DNA from: Chryseobacterium sp. CY350
Lineage (GTDB): Bacteria > Bacteroidota > Bacteroidia > Flavobacteriales > Weeksellaceae
NCBI RefSeq assembly: GCF_027945075.1
Contig: NZ_CP116034.1
Coordinates: 4,026,638 to 4,090,637, forward strand
DNA length: 64,000 bases
Reading direction: 5' to 3'
The notes beneath the pieces are model-generated. The model searched no databases and had not been told where the DNA came from. It saw only the letters and a list, made by a program, of their open reading frames with translations. Each line of letters opens with the position of its first letter. Position 1 is the stretch's first letter. Made by a program: the position numbers and the translations under genes. This document shows positions 27,419-35,189 of this stretch, piece by piece.

Positions 27419-29353
27419 ATGAAAAAACTTTTAATGATCTGTGTAATCCTGATGACTTCATCAATAGTTGCGCAGAAGCATGAGTTTCTGAAAATGCCAA
27501 AATTCACAATAGAAGATTTAAAAAAATCAAAATCTAATATTGACGAAAAAGCTCCCGCTGAGATTCTTTACCGATCGATACATTACCGTATTGATCCTTA
27601 CAACGGTCAATTAATAAAAAACTTCGCTTACAGAGTAAAGATTTACGATAAAGATAAATCTGAAGACTGGCTGAATCTCGAAATTTCTTTACGAGAGAAT
27701 AAATCGGGAAGCAGAGAAACTCTAAACTCTATAAAAGCTTTGGTCTACAATCTCGAAAATGATCAGATTGCTGAGACAAAAGTTGATAAAAGTTCGAAAT
27801 TTAAATCGAAAGAAAATAAATATACCACAGTAAGTAAATACGCGTTCCCAAATATAAAAAACGGTTCGGTGCTTGAGTATCAGTACGAGGTGATTTCTCC
27901 TTTTCTGTATGAAATTCCTGTAATTTATATGGAACTTGATACTCCGTCGATGTATTCTGAATATATTTTAGATTCGCCTACCAACATGTCTTATCACATC
28001 GATTTCACGGGCGGTCTGAAGCCCAAACATCAAAAAGTGGGCGAAGAGTTTCTGTATGGTACAGATTCTAAAACATACCGATTTGCTTACGAAAATGTAA
28101 AGCCTTTTAAGGAAGAAAAATTCGTGAGAAACAGTGATAATTACAGAACTAAAATCCGGGCAGAGCTGCATTCTACATTTTTTAATAACGGACTGAAAAC
28201 TTATACCTCTACCTGGGAAGACATCAGAAAAAGTCTTTGGGAAGATGAAGAGTTTGGTCAGCAATACAAAAGAGAACGATTGGTAAAGGATTTAATTCCC
28301 ATTACGATCTCTCAGGAAAAAGATGAACTTAAGAAAGCTAATGCAATTTTCGACCATGTTAAAAATTCTTACACATGGAATCAGACCACAGGATTTTATA
28401 CCGAAAATGGAATTAAAGAACTGGCAAAAACCAAAACAGGAAATACGGGAGATCTAAACCTTATGTTGATCAATATGTTGCGTGCTGAAAAGCTGAAAGC
28501 ATATCCGATTTTAATTTCGACAATTAAAAATGGTTTTGTAAATCTTACGTTCCCAAATATCGGAAACTTTAATTACGTCATCGCAGCAGTAGAAATTGAT
28601 AAAAATGTTTATCTCTACGATGCAACATCGAAGCAGGCGAAAGAAGGTGTTCTCCCAGGTCGGGTTTGGAACAGCAATGGGCTTTTGCTGAGAGACGAAA
28701 AAGCTGAGGTAATCTCGCTAAATAATATAAAAGTAAGCTATACAACGCATACATTAAAAGCGAAGATAAATCCCGACGGAACACTAACCGGGCAATATCA
28801 GGATGAAGACGAAGGTTTGCTTGCTCTTAACGCTAAAGAAAATTTTGATGAAAACCCCGATCGGTACAGAAAACAGTACAAAGAAAATTTCTCAGTTGAT
28901 TTTTCTAATATCAGTTCTCGGGTTTTAGATAATGGCGAATTCAGATCTACGATGAGTTTTACAGCAAATAACTTAGTCGATAATCTTGGCAAGAGAAAAA
29001 TTATCAATCCGCTTTTATTTTTGCATCAGACGACAAACGATTTTGATCAGCAGGAAGAAAGAAAATATATGATCGATTTTATTTCGCCGATGACCAAAAC
29101 AAAAATTGTAGAAATAGAAATTCCTGAAGGATATGACATTACGGAATTACCGAAAAGTAAGAAAATCGTTACTCAGGATAAGGAGATCAGCTATTCTTAT
29201 ACCGTAGAAAAAAAGGAAAATAAAATTTTAACGATTTCTAAATTTGAAATTGCAAGTGCAGATTATCCTAAAGAATATTATCCTGCCTTTAAACAAATCT
29301 GGAAAGTAATCTCCGATAGCGAGAATCAGGTGATGAGTCTGATCAAAAAATAA
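27419..29353 (+). CDS. Exported DUF3857 / transglutaminase-like protein lacking the catalytic Cys
   Basis: 644 residues with signal peptide MKKLLMICVILMTSSIVAQ. Same architecture as the upstream gene: DUF3857 (about 60-235) and a transglutaminase-like core. Where the active-site cysteine should lie, the sequence reads TKTGNTGDLNLMLINMLRAE, so Thr343 replaces Cys. YLYDATSKQAKEG retains the Asp motif. Probably a non-catalytic partner of the upstream protein, coupled by a one-base gap. A terminator follows at 29384. Confidence 0.82.
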   Translation: MKKLLMICVILMTSSIVAQKHEFLKMPKFTIEDLKKSKSNIDEKAPAEILYRSIHYRIDPYNGQLIKNFAYRVKIYDKDKSEDWLNLEISLRENKSGSRETLNSIKALVYNLENDQIAETKVDKSSKFKSKENKYTTVSKYAFPNIKNGSVLEYQYEVISPFLYEIPVIYMELDTPSMYSEYILDSPTNMSYHIDFTGGLKPKHQKVGEEFLYGTDSKTYRFAYENVKPFKEEKFVRNSDNYRTKIRAELHSTFFNNGLKTYTSTWEDIRKSLWEDEEFGQQYKRERLVKDLIPITISQEKDELKKANAIFDHVKNSYTWNQTTGFYTENGIKELAKTKTGNTGDLNLMLINMLRAEKLKAYPILISTIKNGFVNLTFPNIGNFNYVIAAVEIDKNVYLYDATSKQAKEGVLPGRVWNSNGLLLRDEKAEVISLNNIKVSYTTHTLKAKINPDGTLTGQYQDEDEGLLALNAKENFDENPDRYRKQYKENFSVDFSNISSRVLDNGEFRSTMSFTANNLVDNLGKRKIINPLLFLHQTTNDFDQQEERKYMIDFISPMTKTKIVEIEIPEGYDITELPKSKKIVTQDKEISYSYTVEKKENKILTISKFEIASADYPKEYYPAFKQIWKVISDSENQVMSLIKK

Positions 29354-29383
29354 ATTCAGATATAATAAACTAAAAACTGTAAG

Positions 29384-29411
29384 AACCATTCAACTTTTGA
29401 ATGGTTTTTGC
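29384..29411 (+). terminator. Terminator after DUF3857 pair
   Basis: Perfect ten-base stem AACCATTCAA/TTGAATGGTT, loop CTT, then T-run. Confidence 0.9.
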
Positions 29412-29434
29412 ATTGCTAAGAAAAATAATAAATT

Positions 29435-30268
29435 ATGAAAAATATCATTGCTGTTTTAGCAGTTTCTACAATTTTTGCCGTTTCGTCATGTAAAAAGACG
29501 GATTCTAAAAATACTGTTGCAGCAGAAACAGGTGAAAAGATTGAAACTACCGAACAATTTACAGTCGATTCTGTTAAATTGAGTGATTCTACGAAAGTAA
29601 ATAATTTACTGTCACTAAAATACGAGGCGAAAATGCTTGTATTTCCTACGATCAAGGACAAGTCGCTTCTAGACAGTATTTACTATGATAAAAAAGGAAT
29701 TATCGATTTTTCCAAGCAAGGTTTACAAACATTTCTTAATAAAGATAAGGATGAATACTTTGCATCTGTAAAAGAAAAAGACAACAGTTGGATCAACGAT
29801 ATCGCAAGACCTCAAAGCTGGGATACAGGTTCGTTTATGAAACTGAAGTCAAACACAAATGATTTTTTACAGATTGAATACATGTATTCTTCATATGAAG
29901 GAGGAGCGCATGGAAATTATGGTTTTGCTGAAAGAGTTTTTGATCTTAAGAATAAGAAAAGAGTTTTATTAAAAGATATTACAACAATGCCGAAAGCGAG
30001 ATTAGAGGCGCTTCTTACTAAAAATATCAATAACATCCCAAGTGGAACTACAGATTCTCAAGGTGCTGTAAAAAATTCGGAAATGCTGTTGATTGATGCA
30101 ATACCAGCGAACGATAATTTTTATTTTGACGACAAAAATCTGTACTTCCATTACAGTCCGTATGAGATTGCAGCTTTTGCAGCCGGAGATATTGTAATTC
30201 CTGTTTCGTGGGAAGATCTTAAAGGAACGCTTAATCCGCAGTTTAAAGAAAGAATGAAAATTAATTAA
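29435..30268 (+). CDS. DUF3298 (RsiV-like) lipoprotein
   Basis: 277 residues. Lipoprotein signal MKNIIAVLAVSTIFAVSSC, a Ser/Thr linker to about residue 55, then a DUF4163-like segment and DUF3298: YEGGAHGNYGFAERVFDL (about 152-170) and YFHYSPYEIAAFAAGDIVIP near the C-terminus. The RsiV relatives bind lysozyme, while most Bacteroidota members are uncharacterised. The gene lies between two terminators, a single-gene unit. Confidence 0.85.
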   Translation: MKNIIAVLAVSTIFAVSSCKKTDSKNTVAAETGEKIETTEQFTVDSVKLSDSTKVNNLLSLKYEAKMLVFPTIKDKSLLDSIYYDKKGIIDFSKQGLQTFLNKDKDEYFASVKEKDNSWINDIARPQSWDTGSFMKLKSNTNDFLQIEYMYSSYEGGAHGNYGFAERVFDLKNKKRVLLKDITTMPKARLEALLTKNINNIPSGTTDSQGAVKNSEMLLIDAIPANDNFYFDDKNLYFHYSPYEIAAFAAGDIVIPVSWEDLKGTLNPQFKERMKIN

Positions 30269-30272
30269 TATT

Positions 30273-30302
30273 AATGCTTCCAAATCAGGAAGCATTTTTT
30301 AT
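30273..30302 (+). terminator. Terminator after DUF3298 gene
   Basis: Perfect nine-base stem AATGCTTCC/GGAAGCATT, loop AAATCA, then T-run. It ends eleven bases before the lipid kinase start. Confidence 0.9.
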
Positions 30303-30312
30303 TTTTGTGTCA

Positions 30313-31164
30313 ATGGAAAAAGTAGCTTTTATTATCAATCCTTTTTCAGCGAAAAAGAATTATCAGCCCTTTCTGGATGAGCTAAAAACCAAAGCTGAAA
30401 ATCCGTTATACTACATTTCAGAATCAATCTTGGGAACCGACGAGTTTATTCAGAAACATTTTCCAGATACAGATATCTTTGTGGCAATCGGCGGTGACGG
30501 TACGATCTCTACTGTTGCGAAAAACCTTATCAATACAGAAAAAGTCTTAGCTATTTTTCCTGCCGGCTCGGGAAATGGTTTTTCCAACGAAACTCAGTTC
30601 AGTAAAAATTTAGATGAGCTTTTAACAAAATTAAAGCAGAGAAAATCAAGAAAAATAGATACTTTTACGGTCAACGGAAGATTATCCATCAATGTTTCAG
30701 GAACCGGTTTTGACGGAAAAGTGGTAAAAGAATTCGAAAAGACCAGCCGAGGATTTAAAAATTACATTAAAGTATCACTCAAGACTTTTTTCAGTTACAA
30801 ACCCATTAAGCTCAAATTTTTAGACGAAAAATACAAACAGCACAACGGAAAATATTTGATGGTGAATATTGCCAACACCCGCCAATTTGGTAACAATGCA
30901 TACATTGCTCCAATGGCGAGCAAGAGTGACGGTTTGGTAGATATGGTTTTGGTTAAAAAATTTCCGCTGACATATTCGCCTTTATTTGCTTTCAGAATGT
31001 TTACGAAAAAACTGAAAGAAGATGATTACATTACCTATTTGCCCGTTTCTGAAGTAGAATTCAAAGTGAATACCAAAAATTGGCATCTCGATGGAGAATT
31101 TAATAAGATAAAATCTCCGATTCATATTAAAGTGCAGCCTGCGAGTTTGACGATTTTGATATAA
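30313..31164 (+). CDS. Diacylglycerol kinase-family lipid kinase
   Basis: 283 residues from MEKVAFIINPFSAKKN. Longer reading of the frame starts inside the terminator and is rejected. The DAGK catalytic domain has IGGDGTISTVAKNL (nucleotide loop) and FPAGSGNGFSNE, with the C-terminal beta-sandwich. Such YegS/BmrU-like enzymes phosphorylate diacylglycerol or other lipids at the membrane face. The lipid substrate is not known from sequence. No terminator is seen. The next spacer carries a hairpin repeat. Confidence 0.88.
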   Translation: MEKVAFIINPFSAKKNYQPFLDELKTKAENPLYYISESILGTDEFIQKHFPDTDIFVAIGGDGTISTVAKNLINTEKVLAIFPAGSGNGFSNETQFSKNLDELLTKLKQRKSRKIDTFTVNGRLSINVSGTGFDGKVVKEFEKTSRGFKNYIKVSLKTFFSYKPIKLKFLDEKYKQHNGKYLMVNIANTRQFGNNAYIAPMASKSDGLVDMVLVKKFPLTYSPLFAFRMFTKKLKEDDYITYLPVSEVEFKVNTKNWHLDGEFNKIKSPIHIKVQPASLTILI

Positions 31165-31169
31165 TTTAT

Positions 31170-31302
31170 TTTTTTTGGAGCTTAATCCCGCTTTCCGTTG
31201 CAAACCTAACGAAGTGGTTCGACGAAGTCAATCTTTTTTTGTTGTCTTCGGCTTCGCTCAGACATCAAAAAAAGGATTTCCTCTCCAATCGGGGCTAGGA
31301 TT
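31170..31302. repeat. Structured intergenic repeat with 14-base stem
   Basis: Starting GGAGCTTAATCCCGCTTTCC (31177) and ending CGGGGCTAGGA (to 31300). In the middle CTTTTTTTGTTGTC (31233-31246) pairs with GACATCAAAAAAAG (31261-31274) with one mismatch, around a 14-base loop. The outer CCCG/CGGG and AGC/GCT can pair too. It resembles a type of dispersed element I associate with Chryseobacterium/Flavobacterium spacers. It fills most of the gap between two convergent genes and may also end transcription. Confidence 0.65.
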
Positions 31303-31367
31303 TTCGTCTTCGTTAAATAAGTTATCCGTTTTAGAAAGAATTATTTGATACTTATTTAAGAGAAATA

Positions 31368-32648
31368 TCAAACTTCCAACTTCTTTTCGACTTCATTTGG
31401 ATGAGCCAAAGCATATCGCAACTGACCCTTATCCAACTGTTTTTCCCAGTTTGCAACCACTACAGTAGCCACAGAATTTCCAATAACATTGGTTAAAGCG
31501 CGACATTCACTCATAAATTTATCTATTCCCAGAATCAAAGTCATTCCGGCAATCGGAATTTCCGGAACTACTGCCAATGTTGCAGCTAAAGTAACAAATC
31601 CAGCTCCGGTAACTCCGGCAGCACCTTTTGAACTCAGCATTGCAACTAAAAGTAACATCAATTGTTTTTCAAGGGAAAGATCAATATTCAAAGCCTGTGC
31701 GATAAATAATGAAGCCAAAGTCATGTAAATATTGGTTCCATCGAGGTTAAAAGAATAGCCTGTGGGAACTACTAATCCTACAATTGCTTTGGAACAGCCT
31801 GCTTTTTCCAGCTTTTCCATAATTCCCGGAAGTGCAGATTCTGAGGAACTTGTTCCTAAAACCAGAAGAAGTTCTTCCTTCAGATAATACATCAGTTTGA
31901 AAATATTAAAACCATTGTACAACGCAACTGCTCCTAAAACAAGAACGACAAACAGGGCAGAAGTGATGTAGAATGTTCCTACGAGGAAAATTAAATTTAA
32001 TACAGAAGCCAATCCGTATTTTCCGATCGTGAAAGCCATCGCCCCGAAAGCACCGATGGGAGCAAGCTTCATCAGCATATGTACAATTTTGAAAATAGGT
32101 GTTGCCAGATCCTGCAAAAAATCTGTGACCTTTCGGCTTTTTTCTTTGGTTAAAACCAATGCAACACCCATAAGTATTGCAACCAAGAGAACCTGAAGAA
32201 TATTATCACCAACCAACGGACTAAATAAAGTTTCGGGAATAATATTCATCATAAACCCCGTAAGAGTAGTGTCATGAGCTTTCTGCTGATATTGGGAAAC
32301 GTCGCCCGACAAACTTGCGGGATCAATATTGAGTCCGGATCCGGGATGTAAAAGATTTCCCACAATTAATCCGATGATCAAAGCCAGAGTAGAAAATGTA
32401 AAAAAGTAGATCATTGCTTTCACGGCAATTCTTCCTACTTTTTTCAGATCGGTCATGTGAGCAATTCCTAAAGTCAGGGTGATGAAAATGACCGGAGCAA
32501 TGATCATTTTTACTAATTTAATGAATCCGTCACCAAGAGGTTTCATTTTTTCACCTATTTCGGGATAAAATTTTCCTAAGAGAATTCCTGCAATAATGGC
32601 AATAATTACCTGAAAGTAAAGTTGCTGATAGAATTTTTTTGCTTTCAA
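31368..32648 (-). CDS. Dicarboxylate/amino acid:cation symporter (DAACS family)
   Basis: 426 residues with about eight membrane helices and two re-entrant loops. The substrate-binding signatures are [21 protein letters not shown] (serine-rich HP1) and [13 protein letters not shown], followed by [20 protein letters not shown] (HP2). Couples Na+ or H+ flow to uptake of C4-dicarboxylates, glutamate or aspartate, as in DctA/GltP. The exact substrate cannot be decided here. The 5' side faces the second 21-bp array. Confidence 0.9.
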   Translation of the reverse strand: MKAKKFYQQLYFQVIIAIIAGILLGKFYPEIGEKMKPLGDGFIKLVKMIIAPVIFITLTLGIAHMTDLKKVGRIAVKAMIYFFTFSTLALIIGLIVGNLLHPGSGLNIDPASLSGDVSQYQQKAHDTTLTGFMMNIIPETLFSPLVGDNILQVLLVAILMGVALVLTKEKSRKVTDFLQDLATPIFKIVHMLMKLAPIGAFGAMAFTIGKYGLASVLNLIFLVGTFYITSALFVVLVLGAVALYNGFNIFKLMYYLKEELLLVLGTSSSESALPGIMEKLEKAGCSKAIVGLVVPTGYSFNLDGTNIYMTLASLFIAQALNIDLSLEKQLMLLLVAMLSSKGAAGVTGAGFVTLAATLAVVPEIPIAGMTLILGIDKFMSECRALTNVIGNSVATVVVANWEKQLDKGQLRYALAHPNEVEKKLEV

Positions 32649-32712
32649 AACGTATTTATTTAAAGTGTGAAAAGTAAGAAAATTACTTGGGAAAACAGGA
32701 GTGATGATTTTA

Positions 32713-32964
32713 TAAAATATTGTGTTTACTATGCAAGAATATTGTTTCGGGACGCGAGAATATTGTTTCGGGACGCGAGAATATTGTTTAGGGAAGCTAG
32801 AATATTGTTTTGGGATGCGAGAATATTGTTTTGGGATGCAAGAATATGGTTTCGGGACGCAAGAATATAGTTTCGGGACGAAAGAATATGGTTTCGGGAC
32901 GCGAGAATATTGTTTTGGGATGCAAGAATATTGCTTCCGGATGTGAGAATATTCTTTTAGGGTG
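32713..32964. repeat. 21-bp direct tandem repeat array, locus 2 (11 full units)
   Basis: Eleven units from 32734 to 32964 with consensus CRAGAATATTGTTTYGGGAYG and a degenerate unit before them (32713-32733). The reverse complement (CRTCCCRAAACAATATTCTYG) matches the locus 1 unit CCCAAAGTAATATTCTTG, sharing the CCC-RAA-N2-AATATTCT core. Coupled changes (TTTCGGGACG versus TTTTGGGATG) mark two sub-types. Variation is not third-position biased in any frame. The array lies between the divergent starts/stops of the symporter gene (start at 32648) and ggt (stop at 33083). Confidence 0.95.
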
Positions 32965-33082
32965 TAGGAAGAGAGATTTGAGGTGAATAATTGTAATTTT
33001 TTGTAGAAGATATTGCTTTATGAAGCTTTAAATTTGAAAAGAATCTTAAATGTTTTATTACGATCAGTAGCGACATGTAAAA
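32965..33082. other. Spacer between array 2 and ggt
   Basis: AT-rich; no gene, hairpin or promoter could be supported here. Confidence 0.5.
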
Positions 33083-34774
33083 TCATTCTACTGCCACAGA
33101 ATCGTCACCACGACCGTCTGCAACGGCATGAATGTTTCCGTTATCATCAATTAAAATCATTTCGGTTCTCCCAAGCTGTCCCCATCTTTCGCCTTTATAG
33201 CCGAGTTTTTCAAGATCCATAATGGTAGTTTCGGGGAAGTTTTTTTCAAATGCTACGGTTTCGGGCAACCACTGATGGTGAAATTTCGGAGAATTTACCG
33301 AAGTATTGGCATTGAGTTTAAAATCTACCACATCTACAATCGACTGATACACAGAAGTCGGGATCGTGGTGCCACCCGGAGTTCCTACGATCATATACGG
33401 TTTTCTGTTTTTCATAACGATTGTGGGAGTCATTGAAGAAAGCATTCTTTTATGTGGCTGAATAGCATTTGCCTCACCGCCTACCGCCCCAAACATATTC
33501 GGAACGCCAGGTTTTACAGAGAAATCATCCATTTCGTTATTCAGAAAGAAACCGGCACCCGAAACGACAACTTTGCTTCCGTACAAACCATTTAAAGTTG
33601 TGGTCACTGCTGCTGCATTTCCTTCTTTGTCGATCACCGAAATATGAGTGGTTTCTTTAGATTCTTTCGGTTGCTGAATGATTTTTCCTACTTCCGAACT
33701 TAGAGTAGCTTTGTTAAAACTAAAAGTTTTCCATCTGTTCTTTAAGTATTCTTCGGAAGTCAGGTAAGAAGTTTTATCCTGAATAAAATCCGGATCGCCC
33801 ATGTATTCTGCTCTGTCTGCGAAAGCTCTTCTTTCGGCTTCCACCATAATCTGAACTGCCGGAGTAGAGTTGTGCTGATATTTTTCTAAATTTTCAAAAC
33901 CCGACATTTTCAGCATTTGAGCTAAAAGAATTCCGCCGCTTGACGGTAAAGGCATTGAGACGATCTGGTTTCCTTTATAATCAAATTCGAGAGCTTTTCT
34001 TTCGGCAACCTTGTAGTTTTTAAGGTCTTCCAAAGTGATGATTCCGTTTCCTTTTTTCATTTCGGCAACCAAAAGTTCTGCCGTTTTCCCTTCATAAAAT
34101 CCTTTTAAACCTGCTTTTTGAATCAGTTTTAAAGTTTCAGCCAATTCTTTTTGGATCAAAATATCTCCTGATTTCCAGCTTTCATTTTTCACAAAAGCAT
34201 TTGACGTTTTATTATGTTTTTGGAAATATTCTTTGCTTGAATTGAGTAAATTGGCTTCCTGCTCGGTAATTGCAAAACCCTTTTCTGCCAACTCAATTGC
34301 AGGCTGAATCAATTGATTCATAGGAAGTTTACAATATTTTAAAGTAGCAAAAAAACCTGCCACACTTCCGGGGATTCCAACGGCTAGACGACCGTTTTGA
34401 GATAAATCTGTATTTGCATTTCCTTTTTTGTCGAGATACATATCTCTTGAAGCCTTTCTGGGAGCCGTTTCGCGATAATCTATGGTAAATGCTTCACCGT
34501 TATTTTGTACTCCAACCAAAAAACCACCACCACCGATGTTTCCCGCTTGTGGATAAACTACAGCTAGGGCGTACTGTGTTGCGACAATTGCGTCATAAGC
34601 ATTTCCTCCCATTTTTAGAATTTTTGCACCAGCTTCACTGGCGAGAGGATGTGCAGAAACCACCACGCCTTTGTTTTTAACTTTGACTTCTTTCACAATA
34701 TTGAACGACACAAATTGGCTAAAATAGGTTCCGTACGTTGTCAGTAAAGTGATTGCTATAAGTATTTTTTTCAT
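33083..34774 (-). CDS. ggt: Gamma-glutamyltranspeptidase
   Basis: 563 residues from the start at 34774, where MKKILIAITLLTTYGTYFSQ gives a signal peptide. Fourteen further residues upstream are less likely. GGNAYDAIVATQYALAVVYP is the N-terminal family signature. The autocleavage/nucleophile Thr is in AAAVTTTLNGLYGSK, and PLPSSGGILLAQML and MTPTIVM complete the active site. The precursor self-cleaves into two subunits and hydrolyses or transfers the gamma-glutamyl group of glutathione in the periplasm. Confidence 0.95.
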   Translation of the reverse strand: MKKILIAITLLTTYGTYFSQFVSFNIVKEVKVKNKGVVVSAHPLASEAGAKILKMGGNAYDAIVATQYALAVVYPQAGNIGGGGFLVGVQNNGEAFTIDYRETAPRKASRDMYLDKKGNANTDLSQNGRLAVGIPGSVAGFFATLKYCKLPMNQLIQPAIELAEKGFAITEQEANLLNSSKEYFQKHNKTSNAFVKNESWKSGDILIQKELAETLKLIQKAGLKGFYEGKTAELLVAEMKKGNGIITLEDLKNYKVAERKALEFDYKGNQIVSMPLPSSGGILLAQMLKMSGFENLEKYQHNSTPAVQIMVEAERRAFADRAEYMGDPDFIQDKTSYLTSEEYLKNRWKTFSFNKATLSSEVGKIIQQPKESKETTHISVIDKEGNAAAVTTTLNGLYGSKVVVSGAGFFLNNEMDDFSVKPGVPNMFGAVGGEANAIQPHKRMLSSMTPTIVMKNRKPYMIVGTPGGTTIPTSVYQSIVDVVDFKLNANTSVNSPKFHHQWLPETVAFEKNFPETTIMDLEKLGYKGERWGQLGRTEMILIDDNGNIHAVADGRGDDSVAVE

Positions 34775-34816
34775 ATCAATTGTATAGTGTGCTTTATAAC
34801 ACATTATTAAATTCAT

Positions 34817-35189
34817 TAGTAAATAACAAGAATTAATATTTTTCTTTAAGATTACCCTTTTTTAATTAAAAAATATACTAAAATAAATTCAATATGTCAA
34901 TAATTTTTTCCGAATGATTAATCATATCTGCCGGATGAAATAAGAAAACGATAAAACTTTATCAATAATGATTTAATCTGTCTTCAAAAAACTAATATTC
35001 AAATATTATATTGATAAAGATTTGTTATTTATTTTAACTTTTTTATTTTTAATTAACTTTTTTATTACTATGTTTGAAAGATTAAATATAACAAAATTTT
35101 GATTATCTGTAAAAAAAATTAATTTTATATATTTTCGTTATTCTACTTATGAGGGAGATATATACTCAGTAAAAAAATAAAACATAAAT
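34817..35189. other. Long AT-rich spacer between divergent ggt and TonB receptor genes
   Basis: Holds the promoters for both flanking genes by position. I find TATATTTTCG near 35130 as a poor -7 candidate for the receptor, and no riboswitch, repeat or small gene. Confidence 0.4.

Noticed and set aside
30274..30312. 13-residue N-terminal extension of the lipid kinase
   Set aside because: It lies in the terminator hairpin of the preceding gene.
32667..32946. Repeat peptides in array 2 (DARILFR and EYCFG types)
   Set aside because: Same reason: frames stay open because the repeat length is divisible by three.
34817..35189. Riboswitch upstream of the TonB receptor
   Set aside because: I looked for a cobalamin-type or other conserved aptamer core and saw only AT-rich sequence.
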